Positions 38,876 to 46,679 of a stretch of 64,000 nucleotides of DNA are shown here, piece by piece (positions within the stretch are counted from its first letter, which is position 1; every line of letters begins with the position of its first letter). A model generated the notes under the pieces. It ran no database searches. It was not told where the DNA came from and saw only the letters and a list, made by a program, of their open reading frames with translations. The stretch lies in assembly GCF_014645815.1 (NCBI RefSeq), contig NZ_BMML01000020.1, positions 138,387 to 202,386 of the forward strand. The letters run 5' to 3'. Position numbers and translations under genes: made by a program. The DNA comes from Streptomyces fuscichromogenes (GTDB lineage: Bacteria; Actinomycetota; Actinomycetes; Streptomycetales; Streptomycetaceae).

Positions 38876-40258
38876 ATGACTTCTGCACCACACTCCACAC
38901 GGCACCGCCGGGTCCACGCCTTCCGCAAGCCCGCCATCGGTGCCCTCGCGGCCGCCGGTCTGCTGGCCGGCGCCTGGTACGCGACCGCCGGCGCGGCCAC
39001 GACCGCGGGCCTCACGGTCACGTCCACGGCGGTGAGCCTCAGCGCCAAGTTCCCCTATCTCTCGGCCGGTTACAACAACACCCGGGAGTGGAACCGCACC
39101 GCCACCGCCGTGGCCCCCGACGGCACCATCCGCGTCGCCTGGCCCGCCGCCGACGGGGTGCACGTCACCCCGCTGACCTCGGCCGGCAAGCGGTCCGGCG
39201 CCGACACGGTAGTCAAGGGCGCCAAGGAAGTGGGCGGTCTGGTCGCCCACGACAACGGGTTCGCGCTGCTCACCCGGGTCGCCGACACCAACAAGTGGAA
39301 GGAGACCGCGGCCGCGATCGTCCGCTACACGGGCGGCAAGCGGACCTGGACCACCAAGCTCACCGGCACCGCCTCGCACGACACCTCCCCCACCCTCGAC
39401 GGACAGCTCACCTGGAACGGCTCCAAGTACGGTGCCTACTTCGTGGTGCACGGGGCCGGCGGCTTCGCCGACGGGCACTTCGGCGACAAGCTGTCCTACC
39501 TCAGTGCCAAGGGCAAGAAGCTGAGCGGCGGCTGGAGCTGGGGATGCAGCCACAACGAGGGGATCGCCCTGCACGCCGAGACCTCCGGCGCCTTCACCTC
39601 CCTCTGCTTCGACGACTGGCGCTCGGGCCTGTTCGTGTCCACCGGCATCGGCGCCCCGGACGTGGCTCCGGTGGTCCAGCGGGAGCAGTGCTGGGCAGGG
39701 TACTGCGGTGGTACCTTCCCCGGCCGCACCGGCGACCTGGTGAAGTCGTCCACCGGCAGGTACGCGACCGCGTTCGCCTCCCGGGGCGCGGCCTCCGCCA
39801 AGAAGAACCCGGACGACAGCAGCGGCCGCGGCTGGACGGTCACCCCGAAGACCGCCACCCACCAGGTCGCCATCGCGTTCCTGAAGAACCGCAACTCCGG
39901 TCCCGGCAAGGCGATCTACCTCACCAGCGCCAAGACCGTGGAGAACGTCGACGTGCACCTCGCGCCCTACGGCAAGGACAAGCTCCTGCTGACCTGGGAG
40001 TCCCTGAAGAACGCCAAGTGCTCGGCGGGCACCTGCACCGGCACCTTCACCGGCACGCACCTGCGAGTGGTCGACTGGAACGGCACCTCCGTCGGCGCCG
40101 ACAAGGTGGTGAGCGCACGGTTCACCGGTGACATCGCGGTCCTCAAGGACGGCTCCCTCACCTGGGCCTACCCGCCCGTGACCCCGACCTACGCCGGCCC
40201 GCTCAACGGGGCGTCGCCGACCACGACGACGCTGCGGATCGCACGCCTCACGCCGTGA
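38876..40258 (+). CDS. Secreted beta-propeller-like protein, unknown function
   Basis: 460 residues. A basic N-terminus and hydrophobic segment (IGALAAAGLLAGAWYATAGA) form a signal peptide, cleavage near 40. The mature protein is built of repeated beta-blade-like stretches ending in W or F with small turns (TIRVAWPAADGVHV, NGFALLTRVADTNKW, RYATAFASRGAASAKK, KLLLTWESLKNAKC), with paired cysteines (SWGCSHNEG, SLCFDDW; QCWAGYCGG; KCSAGTC). I do not recognise an enzyme signature; carbohydrate binding is possible given the neighbours. Confidence 0.72.
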   Translation: MTSAPHSTRHRRVHAFRKPAIGALAAAGLLAGAWYATAGAATTAGLTVTSTAVSLSAKFPYLSAGYNNTREWNRTATAVAPDGTIRVAWPAADGVHVTPLTSAGKRSGADTVVKGAKEVGGLVAHDNGFALLTRVADTNKWKETAAAIVRYTGGKRTWTTKLTGTASHDTSPTLDGQLTWNGSKYGAYFVVHGAGGFADGHFGDKLSYLSAKGKKLSGGWSWGCSHNEGIALHAETSGAFTSLCFDDWRSGLFVSTGIGAPDVAPVVQREQCWAGYCGGTFPGRTGDLVKSSTGRYATAFASRGAASAKKNPDDSSGRGWTVTPKTATHQVAIAFLKNRNSGPGKAIYLTSAKTVENVDVHLAPYGKDKLLLTWESLKNAKCSAGTCTGTFTGTHLRVVDWNGTSVGADKVVSARFTGDIAVLKDGSLTWAYPPVTPTYAGPLNGASPTTTTLRIARLTP

Positions 40259-40341
40259 CGGGTGGCGCCGCAGCGCCCGCGGCGGTGGTCGGCTCGGCGG
40301 TCCGGGACGCGTCGGCGCATGCCCGGGCCCGGGCCGCCGGC

Positions 40342-42039
40342 TCAGTCCTGTGCGAGAGGCTCCACGTCCACTCCGCAGAGGTGCCAACGGACCCGCAGAC
40401 CGGGCCCGTCGTGCCACCGGACCGTCAGCTCCCGTTCCCCCTCGACGTGTACGGCCACCGTGTCCGCCAGCGGCTCGGCGTCCGTGGCACCGGTGAGCCG
40501 GACCAGCGCGACGAACAGGGTCTCGCCCTCACCGGTGACCCCGGTCAGCTCGGCGTCGAGGTTCACGGCGGGCAGCAGTTCGGCCCGGAGCCCGTCCCCG
40601 GCGGCCCAGCCGGTCACCCGTACCGGTGTCCCGGGCGCCGCCCCCGCCACCAGGAAGGCGCGCACCTCCACGGCTCCGCGCACCAGCACGGCACTCGTCA
40701 CCCGGGCCTCGCGGCCGGCCGTGTGCCGCGAGGCGGCCCACCCCTCGCCGACCCCCAGCGGCTCGATGTGCGTCCGGCCCGGATCGCCGCCGACGATCAC
40801 GCTGTTGTCGGACGCCGCCGACGGCTCGGTCACGGTCGAGTAGCCGAGCCGGGTGTAGTAGGGGTCGTAGCGGACGTCCTCGCTGCCGTGGTTGTGCAGG
40901 CGCACGACGCCGTCGGAACTCGTGGACTGGAGGAGCCAGTTGGGGGCAGCGATCGGCGTGACCGCGTCCGCGCGTTCCGCCGGGCCCGGTTCCTCCGGCG
41001 CCGTCCACACCTCGTGGTCCGGCGGGAGCAGCAGGCCGAGGAAGCCCTTGCTCGCCCAGTACGGGGAGGCGGGGCCCGAGTAGCCCTGGAGGACGGCCGG
41101 GTCGGGGCCGTGCCAGCCGAGGGTGAGCAGGCCCCGTTCGTCCACCGCACCCCGGTCCAGGAAGTACTTCAGCGCGCCGGAGGCCAGCCGCCGGGTCTCC
41201 CCGGGGGCCAGGGGGGTGCGGCCGGTGAGGGCGCCGAGCCACAGCGGGGCCGTGGTCGCGAAGCGGTACGTCAGAGAGCGGCCCTGGTGCATGGGCGCGC
41301 CGTCGCCGCCGAACAGGCGGGCGTAGTCGGCGAGATGGCGTTCCAGACGGCCGCCGTACAGGTCCAGCAGCTTCTCGTCGCCGGCCAGCCAGGCGTGCAG
41401 CACCGGGTAGAGGTGCATCGCCCAGCCGTTGTAGTAGTCGAACTTGCGGCCGTCGCCGTCGGTGTACCAGCCGTCGCCGACGTACCACTCCTCGACACGC
41501 GCGAGGCCGTGGTCGATCGCCTGGTGCGCGGCCTCGGGCCGGTGGCCGATCTCGGCCAGGAAGCCGCCGACCGTCACCGGGAACAACTCCCAGTTGCAGG
41601 GCCAGGGTTCGGCGGTGAGCGCGTCGGTGAGCCAGGCCGCGGCGCGCTGTCGTACGGCGTCGTCGAGCCGGTCCCACAGCAGCGGGCGGGTCAGGCGCAG
41701 GGCGAGGGCGATCGAGGCGGCCTCGACCAGTGGCTGGCCGCGGTCCTCGATGCGCGGCCAGACTCCCGACACACCGGCCGCGAGTCCGTCCGCGTACCGC
41801 TGGAGCGCGGTCTCGTCACGGCGGAAGGCGGCGAGCAGCAGGGTGCGGGCGTAGCCCTCCAGGCCGTCGGAGAGGTGTCCCGACCAGCTCTGGTGGTCGC
41901 CGGGGAGGTGGTAGAGGGCGCGGTCCGGGGTGGCGTACGGCTCCACGGCGGCGAGCAGCGCGTCGGCCGCGGCCTCCCAGTGGGCGCGGGTGTATCCGGT
42001 GCGCGGGCTGGGACGGCGGTCCTCGGGAGGCAGCTGCAT
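40342..42039 (-). CDS. DUF2264 protein, probable uronide/glycoside hydrolase
   Basis: 565 residues without a signal peptide, so cytoplasmic. N-terminal half: an (alpha/alpha)6-type DUF2264 domain (WEAAADALLAAVEPYATPDR, PCNWELFPVTVGGFLAEIGH, DGRKFDYYNGWAMHLYPVLH); C-terminal half: beta-sandwich (RTHIEPLGVGEGWAASRHTA). To my knowledge members have been placed in a CAZy glycoside hydrolase family acting on glucuronides, which fits a role in trimming rhamnogalacturonan or arabinogalactan oligosaccharides. It lies downstream of the CE12-type esterase, separated by a hairpin. Confidence 0.78.
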   Translation of the reverse strand: MQLPPEDRRPSPRTGYTRAHWEAAADALLAAVEPYATPDRALYHLPGDHQSWSGHLSDGLEGYARTLLLAAFRRDETALQRYADGLAAGVSGVWPRIEDRGQPLVEAASIALALRLTRPLLWDRLDDAVRQRAAAWLTDALTAEPWPCNWELFPVTVGGFLAEIGHRPEAAHQAIDHGLARVEEWYVGDGWYTDGDGRKFDYYNGWAMHLYPVLHAWLAGDEKLLDLYGGRLERHLADYARLFGGDGAPMHQGRSLTYRFATTAPLWLGALTGRTPLAPGETRRLASGALKYFLDRGAVDERGLLTLGWHGPDPAVLQGYSGPASPYWASKGFLGLLLPPDHEVWTAPEEPGPAERADAVTPIAAPNWLLQSTSSDGVVRLHNHGSEDVRYDPYYTRLGYSTVTEPSAASDNSVIVGGDPGRTHIEPLGVGEGWAASRHTAGREARVTSAVLVRGAVEVRAFLVAGAAPGTPVRVTGWAAGDGLRAELLPAVNLDAELTGVTGEGETLFVALVRLTGATDAEPLADTVAVHVEGERELTVRWHDGPGLRVRWHLCGVDVEPLAQD

Positions 42040-42069
42040 CGACGCTCTTTCTCGCTCGTGCCGTTCGAA

Positions 42070-42105
42070 CCTGGGGCGCCCCGGTTCCGGTCGGGACGCC
42101 CCAGG
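42070..42105 (-). terminator. Hairpin between CE12 esterase and DUF2264 genes
   Basis: CCTGGGGCG (42070-42078) pairs perfectly with CGCCCCAGG (42097-42105). It would partly terminate transcription after the esterase gene, lowering expression of the DUF2264 gene. Confidence 0.65.
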
Positions 42106-42108
42106 GGC

Positions 42109-43167
42109 TCAACCCGCCCGCACGGTGCCCCGGGGCACCAGGTGCTGGGCGAGCAGTTCGTCGCGCACCAGGCCCGCGTAGACGGTGGCGCCGTGCACGG
42201 AGGTGTGCGTGTTGTCCTTCTTCTCGTTGTACAGGTACAGCGCCTTGGAGCCCTCCACACCGAGGGACTCCACCAGCGCCTTGGTCTTCGCCGTGAGGTC
42301 GATCAGCGGAACGTCCTCGGCGGCGGCGACCGAGCGGATCACCTCAGGATGATTGACGCCGAGCCCGTTGACCAGAAGCGCGATGTCGTTGTTCAGCGTG
42401 CCGTCGGCATTGAACCAGCGCCGGACGATCGGTGTGACCAGGACCGGCCTGCCGCCCTTCTCCCGTACGCCCGCCACCAGTGTCTCCAGGTTCGCGCGGT
42501 AGGTCGCCTCGTCGGTCGTCTTGTCGTTGTGCGCCAGCTGGATCAGGACCAGGTCCCCCGGACGGATCAACGGCTGGACGGTACCCCAGAGTTGGGGGTT
42601 CTGGAGATAGGTGACCGTACTTTCGCCGGAGTCGGCGTAGTTGGCGACGGCGACGCCCTTGCGCAGGTACTGCGGGAGCTGCTGTCCCCAGCCGGAGTAG
42701 GGGTCGGCGGGCTGGTCGCAGACGGTGGAGTCGCCGACCAGGAAGATCTGCCGGGTGTGCCGGGCGGCGGGGGTGACGCGGATGCCGGCGAGTGCGGGGG
42801 CCGAGCCGCCGACCACGAGGTCCAGCCCCGGGGTTCCGTCCGGACCCGTCGGCTCGCCCTCGGGGGTGCGGACGTTCACGGTGAAGCCGCGGGTGACGTG
42901 CCGGCCCTCGGCCACGGCCGTCTCGGGGAGGAGCGAGCGCCGGGTCTCGCCGGTGATGCTCGTGCTGGACGCGGTGGCGCCGCCGAGCCGGACCGTCACG
43001 TCGTAGTCGCCCGGTGGCAGGTCGAAGTGGCAGGCGGTCGCGGTGCAGTTCCCGATGCCGGGGGGCGGCTGCCGGTCGTGCGCCTGGGCGGCGGGGACGG
43101 CCGTCAGGCAGGTGCCGAGGACGACCGCCGCGAGCGCGGCGGCACGCACACCGTTGAAACGTCTCAC
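42109..43167 (-). CDS. Rhamnogalacturonan acetylesterase (CE12-type SGNH)
   Basis: 352 residues from GTG 43167 (GGAGGAG 6 nt upstream). Signal peptide VRAAALAAVVLGTCLTAVPA. A small beta domain with NCTATACHFDLPPGDYDVTV is followed by the SGNH fold: IFLVGDSTVCD (Ser), YADSGESTVTYL, LIQLAHNDKT and DNTHTSVHGA (Asp/His). It removes acetyl groups from rhamnogalacturonan backbone, matching the PL4 lyase gene divergent from it. ACAAGCGCTTTC lies in the shared promoter region. Confidence 0.88.
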   Translation of the reverse strand: MRRFNGVRAAALAAVVLGTCLTAVPAAQAHDRQPPPGIGNCTATACHFDLPPGDYDVTVRLGGATASSTSITGETRRSLLPETAVAEGRHVTRGFTVNVRTPEGEPTGPDGTPGLDLVVGGSAPALAGIRVTPAARHTRQIFLVGDSTVCDQPADPYSGWGQQLPQYLRKGVAVANYADSGESTVTYLQNPQLWGTVQPLIRPGDLVLIQLAHNDKTTDEATYRANLETLVAGVREKGGRPVLVTPIVRRWFNADGTLNNDIALLVNGLGVNHPEVIRSVAAAEDVPLIDLTAKTKALVESLGVEGSKALYLYNEKKDNTHTSVHGATVYAGLVRDELLAQHLVPRGTVRAG

Positions 43168-43220
43168 CCGGGACTCCTCCGTCGCGGTGACAGGGTCTGG
43201 CGGGGACCGTATCGCCATCC

Positions 43221-43288
43221 ACAAGCGCTTTCTAGACCTTGGACCGTTTTCACGAGATTGCCAACTCCAGGAGAGTGAAAGCCCTTTC
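43221..43288. promoter_or_regulatory. Two AAGCGCTTT-like palindromes in a divergent promoter
   Basis: ACAAGCGCTTTC (43221-43232) and GAAAGCCCTTTC (43277-43288) lie between the CE12 esterase and PL4 lyase genes. Both resemble GAAAGCGCTTCC before the ROK gene, suggesting common control. Confidence 0.55.
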
Positions 43289-43355
43289 GCGAAATCGATT
43301 CAACTGTCACTCTCACAGACACCCGCACCCCCGCCCCACCGAAGGAGGCACCCCC

Positions 43356-45035
43356 ATGTCCGGATCCACCGGGAGACCGCTCGGACGCCGCACCTTCGTC
43401 CTCGCCGGCGCGGCCGCCGCCGGTACCGCCGCCCTCACCGGCCCACTGGCCACCACCGCCTCGGCGGCGAGCTTCGGCTGGTCGGACGACGGCTCCAACT
43501 ACGTCGTGGACACCGGCGCCAGCCTGGTCTTCAAGGTCAGCAAGACCAACGGCGACCTCACCTCACTGGTCTACAAGGGCACCGAGTACCAGGGCTACGG
43601 CGGCAAGAACTCGCACGTCGAGTCCGGCCTCGGCACCTCCACGGTGACCATCGCCCAGTCCGGCACCACGATCCTGGTCTCGGTCGCGTACGGCACGCTG
43701 AGGCACTACTACGCGGCCCGCAGCGGCGAGAACAACGTCTACCTGTGGACCAACAAGGCCGACTCGTCCGTCACCGCCACCCGCTACATCGTGCGCGTCA
43801 AGGCCGGTCTCTTCCTCAACGACGAGCCGGACTCCTACACCTACGCGCCCACCGTGATCGAGTCCGCGGACGTCTTCGAGAAGTCCGACGGCCAGACCCG
43901 CGCCAAGCACTACTCGAAGCTGCGGGTGATGGACTACGACTACATCGGCTGGACCACCGGCAGCGTCGGCCTGTGGATCGTCCGCAGCAACCACGAGAAG
44001 GCCTCCGGCGGCCCGTTCTACCGCTCGCTGCTGCGCCACCAGAGCGCCGACGGCGGCGGCCTGTACGAGATCCTGTACTACGGCGAGAACCAGACCGAGT
44101 CGGAGCGCTACGGCCTCCAGGGCCCGTACGTCATCGCCCTCACGGACGGCGGAGCGCCCTCCTCGTCGCTGTACGCCGGCACCCTCACCACGTCCTGGGC
44201 CGACTCGCTCGGCATCTCCGGGTACGTGGCGGCGAGCGGGCGCGGGCGGGTGGCCGGCGTCGGCATCACCGGGCGGGACACGGCGTACGCGTACACCGTG
44301 GGGCTCGCCAACTCGGCCGCCCAGTACTGGGGTTCGGCGCGTTCCTCGGACGGGTACTTCTCGATCGCGGGGGTGCTGCCCGGGACGTACACCCTGACCG
44401 TCTTCAAGGGCGAACTGGCCGTCTACACCACCTCGGTGAGCGTCTCCGCCGGTGCGACCAGCACGCTCAACACCATCGCGGTCCCGTCCTCCAACGATCC
44501 CAGCAACGCGTCCGCGATCTGGCGGATCAACAACTGGGACGGCACACCCGGCGGGTTCAAGAACGCCGACCTGATGACGTACGCGCATCCGTCGGACGTG
44601 CGGGCCGCGTCCTGGACCGGGAACGTGGTGATCGGCAGCGGCACCGAGACCTCGGCCTTCCCCTGCTACCTCTGGAAGGACGTCAACAGCGGGATCATCG
44701 TGTACTTCAAGCTGACCGCGGCCCAGGCCGCCGCCGCGCACACCCTCAGGATCGGCGTGACGACGGCCTACGCGAACGGCCGGCCGCAGGTCGTCGTCAA
44801 CGACACCTGGACCTCCGCCGTCCCCTCGCCGCCCACCCAGCCGAGCACCCGGTCGCTGACCGTGGGCTCGTACCGGGGCAACAACTACACGTTCACCTAC
44901 AGCGTTCCGGCGTCCGCCTGGCTGACGGACACCAGCGCCTACAACACGCTGAAGATCTACGTGGCGAGCGGCTCGGGGACGACGTCCTTCCTCAGCGCCG
45001 GCACCTCCGTCGACGCGATCGACCTGCTGGCCTGA
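43356..45035 (+). CDS. Rhamnogalacturonan lyase (PL4 family), Tat-exported
   Basis: 559 residues from ATG 43356 (GAAGGAGG upstream). Twin-arginine signal LGRRTFVLAGAAAAG. Catalytic beta-sandwich (about 40-310) with GWSDDGSNYVVDTGASLVFK, HYYAARSGENNVYLWTN and QSADGGGLYEILYYGENQ; an fn3-like middle domain (about 310-375; GYFSIAGVLPGTYTLTVFKG) and a C-terminal CBM-like domain (about 390-559; INNWDGTPGGFKNADLMTYA). This three-domain order is typical of PL4. It cleaves rhamnose-galacturonic acid bonds by beta-elimination outside the cell. Confidence 0.9.
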   Translation: MSGSTGRPLGRRTFVLAGAAAAGTAALTGPLATTASAASFGWSDDGSNYVVDTGASLVFKVSKTNGDLTSLVYKGTEYQGYGGKNSHVESGLGTSTVTIAQSGTTILVSVAYGTLRHYYAARSGENNVYLWTNKADSSVTATRYIVRVKAGLFLNDEPDSYTYAPTVIESADVFEKSDGQTRAKHYSKLRVMDYDYIGWTTGSVGLWIVRSNHEKASGGPFYRSLLRHQSADGGGLYEILYYGENQTESERYGLQGPYVIALTDGGAPSSSLYAGTLTTSWADSLGISGYVAASGRGRVAGVGITGRDTAYAYTVGLANSAAQYWGSARSSDGYFSIAGVLPGTYTLTVFKGELAVYTTSVSVSAGATSTLNTIAVPSSNDPSNASAIWRINNWDGTPGGFKNADLMTYAHPSDVRAASWTGNVVIGSGTETSAFPCYLWKDVNSGIIVYFKLTAAQAAAAHTLRIGVTTAYANGRPQVVVNDTWTSAVPSPPTQPSTRSLTVGSYRGNNYTFTYSVPASAWLTDTSAYNTLKIYVASGSGTTSFLSAGTSVDAIDLLA

Positions 45036-45053
45036 GCCCGGTCCGGTCGGGCG

Positions 45054-46463
45054 TCAGGTCCCGCGCGTCCACTGCTGGTTGGTGCCGCTGTTGCAGGTGT
45101 AGGTGATGATGGCGGCCGAGTTGGCGGTGGACGCGCCGGACACGTCCAGGCACTCGCCCGAGGTACGGGCCTTGATGTTGACGTAGGAGCCGGACGTGAC
45201 GACCGACCACTGCTGGGTGGTGCCGCCGGTGCAGTCCTCCTGGGTGACACTGCTGGAGTTCTCCTGGAGGCACAGCGAGCTGCCGCGGCCCATCAGTTCG
45301 TAGTAGCCGGTGCCCAGGTCCTTGAACCACCACTTCTGGTTGGTGCCGCTGTTGCAGGTGTACTGGCTGATCGCGACGGCCTCCCAGAGCGACTGGCTGG
45401 GGACGTCGGCGCACTTGCTGCTGTGCCGGGCGATCAGGGTGTTGTACGTGGCGCTGGTGCCGCTGACCGTGCCGGCGGCCGTGTCGACGGAGACCTCCGG
45501 GTACCAGGACATCGACATCGAGGTGGTGGTCGGGAAGGTCAACGGCAGCCAGACGTACCGGGAGTCGTTGACCGTGCCGCCGAAGGAGTTGCCCCAGCGG
45601 TCGCCCATGTAGAGGTACGAGGTGCCCGAGGTGCCGGTGACCGGGAGGACGTAGGCGGTCTGGGAGTTGTACGCCGTGGAGTCGCCGACGGTCGACCAGG
45701 ACGTCCAGGGCCCGGAGAGGGAGGTCGCGGTGGCGTACTCCTGCTGGTTGGCGCTCCAGCCGGTGGCGCCCGAAGTGAGCATGAAGTAGACGCCGTTGCG
45801 CTTGAACAGGGCCGGGGCCTCGCGGTGGCCGCCCGCCCACGGGTTGGCGACCAGGCTGTCGATCGCGGTGTAGTCGGCGGTGAGCTTGTAGATCTGCAGG
45901 TCGTAGTTCTCGTTGGCCGCCGAGACCATGTAGGCCGTGCCGTCGGTGTCGACGAACGTGGTGATGTCCCGGGACATGTACTGGCCGAGCGGCTGGAAGC
46001 TGCCCTGATAGGTGTAGTTCCCGTCGACGGTGTCGGAGACGGCGACCGCGGCCTTGGCCTCGCTGTAGTCGACGCCGTTCTCCTTGTGCATCCACATCAC
46101 GAACTTGCCGGTGGAGGCGTTGTAGATGACCTTCGGGCGCTCGATGTAGGCGGTGCCGAGTTCGGAGGCGGAGGACTGGGTGAGGACGTGGTTGCGGAAC
46201 TCCCAGGTCTTCAGGTCGGTGGAGCGGTAGGCGTCCACGTACTTGAAGGTGTTGTCGGAGTTGCGGTCCTCGCCGAACCAGTAGTAGTAGCTGCCGACCT
46301 TGATGACCCCGCCGCCGTGGGCGTGGACGATGTTCCCCGAGGTGTCGGTGAACTGGGTGCCGTTGGTGATGGTCTGGGAGGCGGCCGCGGCCGGTCCCGC
46401 GGTGGCCAGGGCGCCGATCACCGCCAGACAGAGGGACAGCAGGATCGCGTACGCACGTCTCAT
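45054..46463 (-). CDS. GH43 exo-1,3-beta-galactanase-like enzyme with CBM13
   Basis: 469 residues from ATG 46463 (GAGGAG upstream). Signal peptide YAILLSLCLAVIGALATAGP. Five-blade GH43 domain (about 32-330; VHAHGGGVIKVGSYYYWFGE, IERPKVIYNASTGKFVMWMH, GGHREAPALFKRNGVYFMLT), the subfamily seen in arabinogalactan-active galactanases; then a ricin-like CBM13 (about 340-469) with repeated NQKWWF/TQQWSV/NQQWTR (QxW) motifs. It would attack the galactan backbone of arabinogalactan side chains. Converges with the PL4 gene (18 bp apart). Confidence 0.87.
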   Translation of the reverse strand: MRRAYAILLSLCLAVIGALATAGPAAAASQTITNGTQFTDTSGNIVHAHGGGVIKVGSYYYWFGEDRNSDNTFKYVDAYRSTDLKTWEFRNHVLTQSSASELGTAYIERPKVIYNASTGKFVMWMHKENGVDYSEAKAAVAVSDTVDGNYTYQGSFQPLGQYMSRDITTFVDTDGTAYMVSAANENYDLQIYKLTADYTAIDSLVANPWAGGHREAPALFKRNGVYFMLTSGATGWSANQQEYATATSLSGPWTSWSTVGDSTAYNSQTAYVLPVTGTSGTSYLYMGDRWGNSFGGTVNDSRYVWLPLTFPTTTSMSMSWYPEVSVDTAAGTVSGTSATYNTLIARHSSKCADVPSQSLWEAVAISQYTCNSGTNQKWWFKDLGTGYYELMGRGSSLCLQENSSSVTQEDCTGGTTQQWSVVTSGSYVNIKARTSGECLDVSGASTANSAAIITYTCNSGTNQQWTRGT

Positions 46464-46603
46464 CTCACACACGCTCCTCGAGGGGGGAAGGGCCGGTCCG
46501 GCCGTTCGGGATCCCGAACGGCATGTGACATCACGAACGTTGTGATCGCCGAAAAGGTAAGGGCGTGTTACGGGGAGGTCAACGGGTCTGACGAGACAAG
46601 GGA

Positions 46604-46615
46604 GAAAGCGATTTC
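46604..46615. promoter_or_regulatory. GAAAGCGATTTC operator-like site
   Basis: GAAA-GCGA-TTTC lies in the 216-bp region between the GH43 galactanase and the beta-strand-repeat protein and fits the GAAAGCGCTTTC series. Confidence 0.4.
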
Positions 46616-46679
46616 CGACTGCCGGGTGTCCGGGGCCCGATTTCTGTTATCCGCGGCCCTCCGGACCGTCTCCGATCAT

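Noticed and set aside
40255..43278. A 1007-codon plus-strand frame opposite DUF2264 and CE12 genes
   Set aside because: Antisense shadow; the minus-strand proteins have signal peptide, catalytic motifs and RBS.
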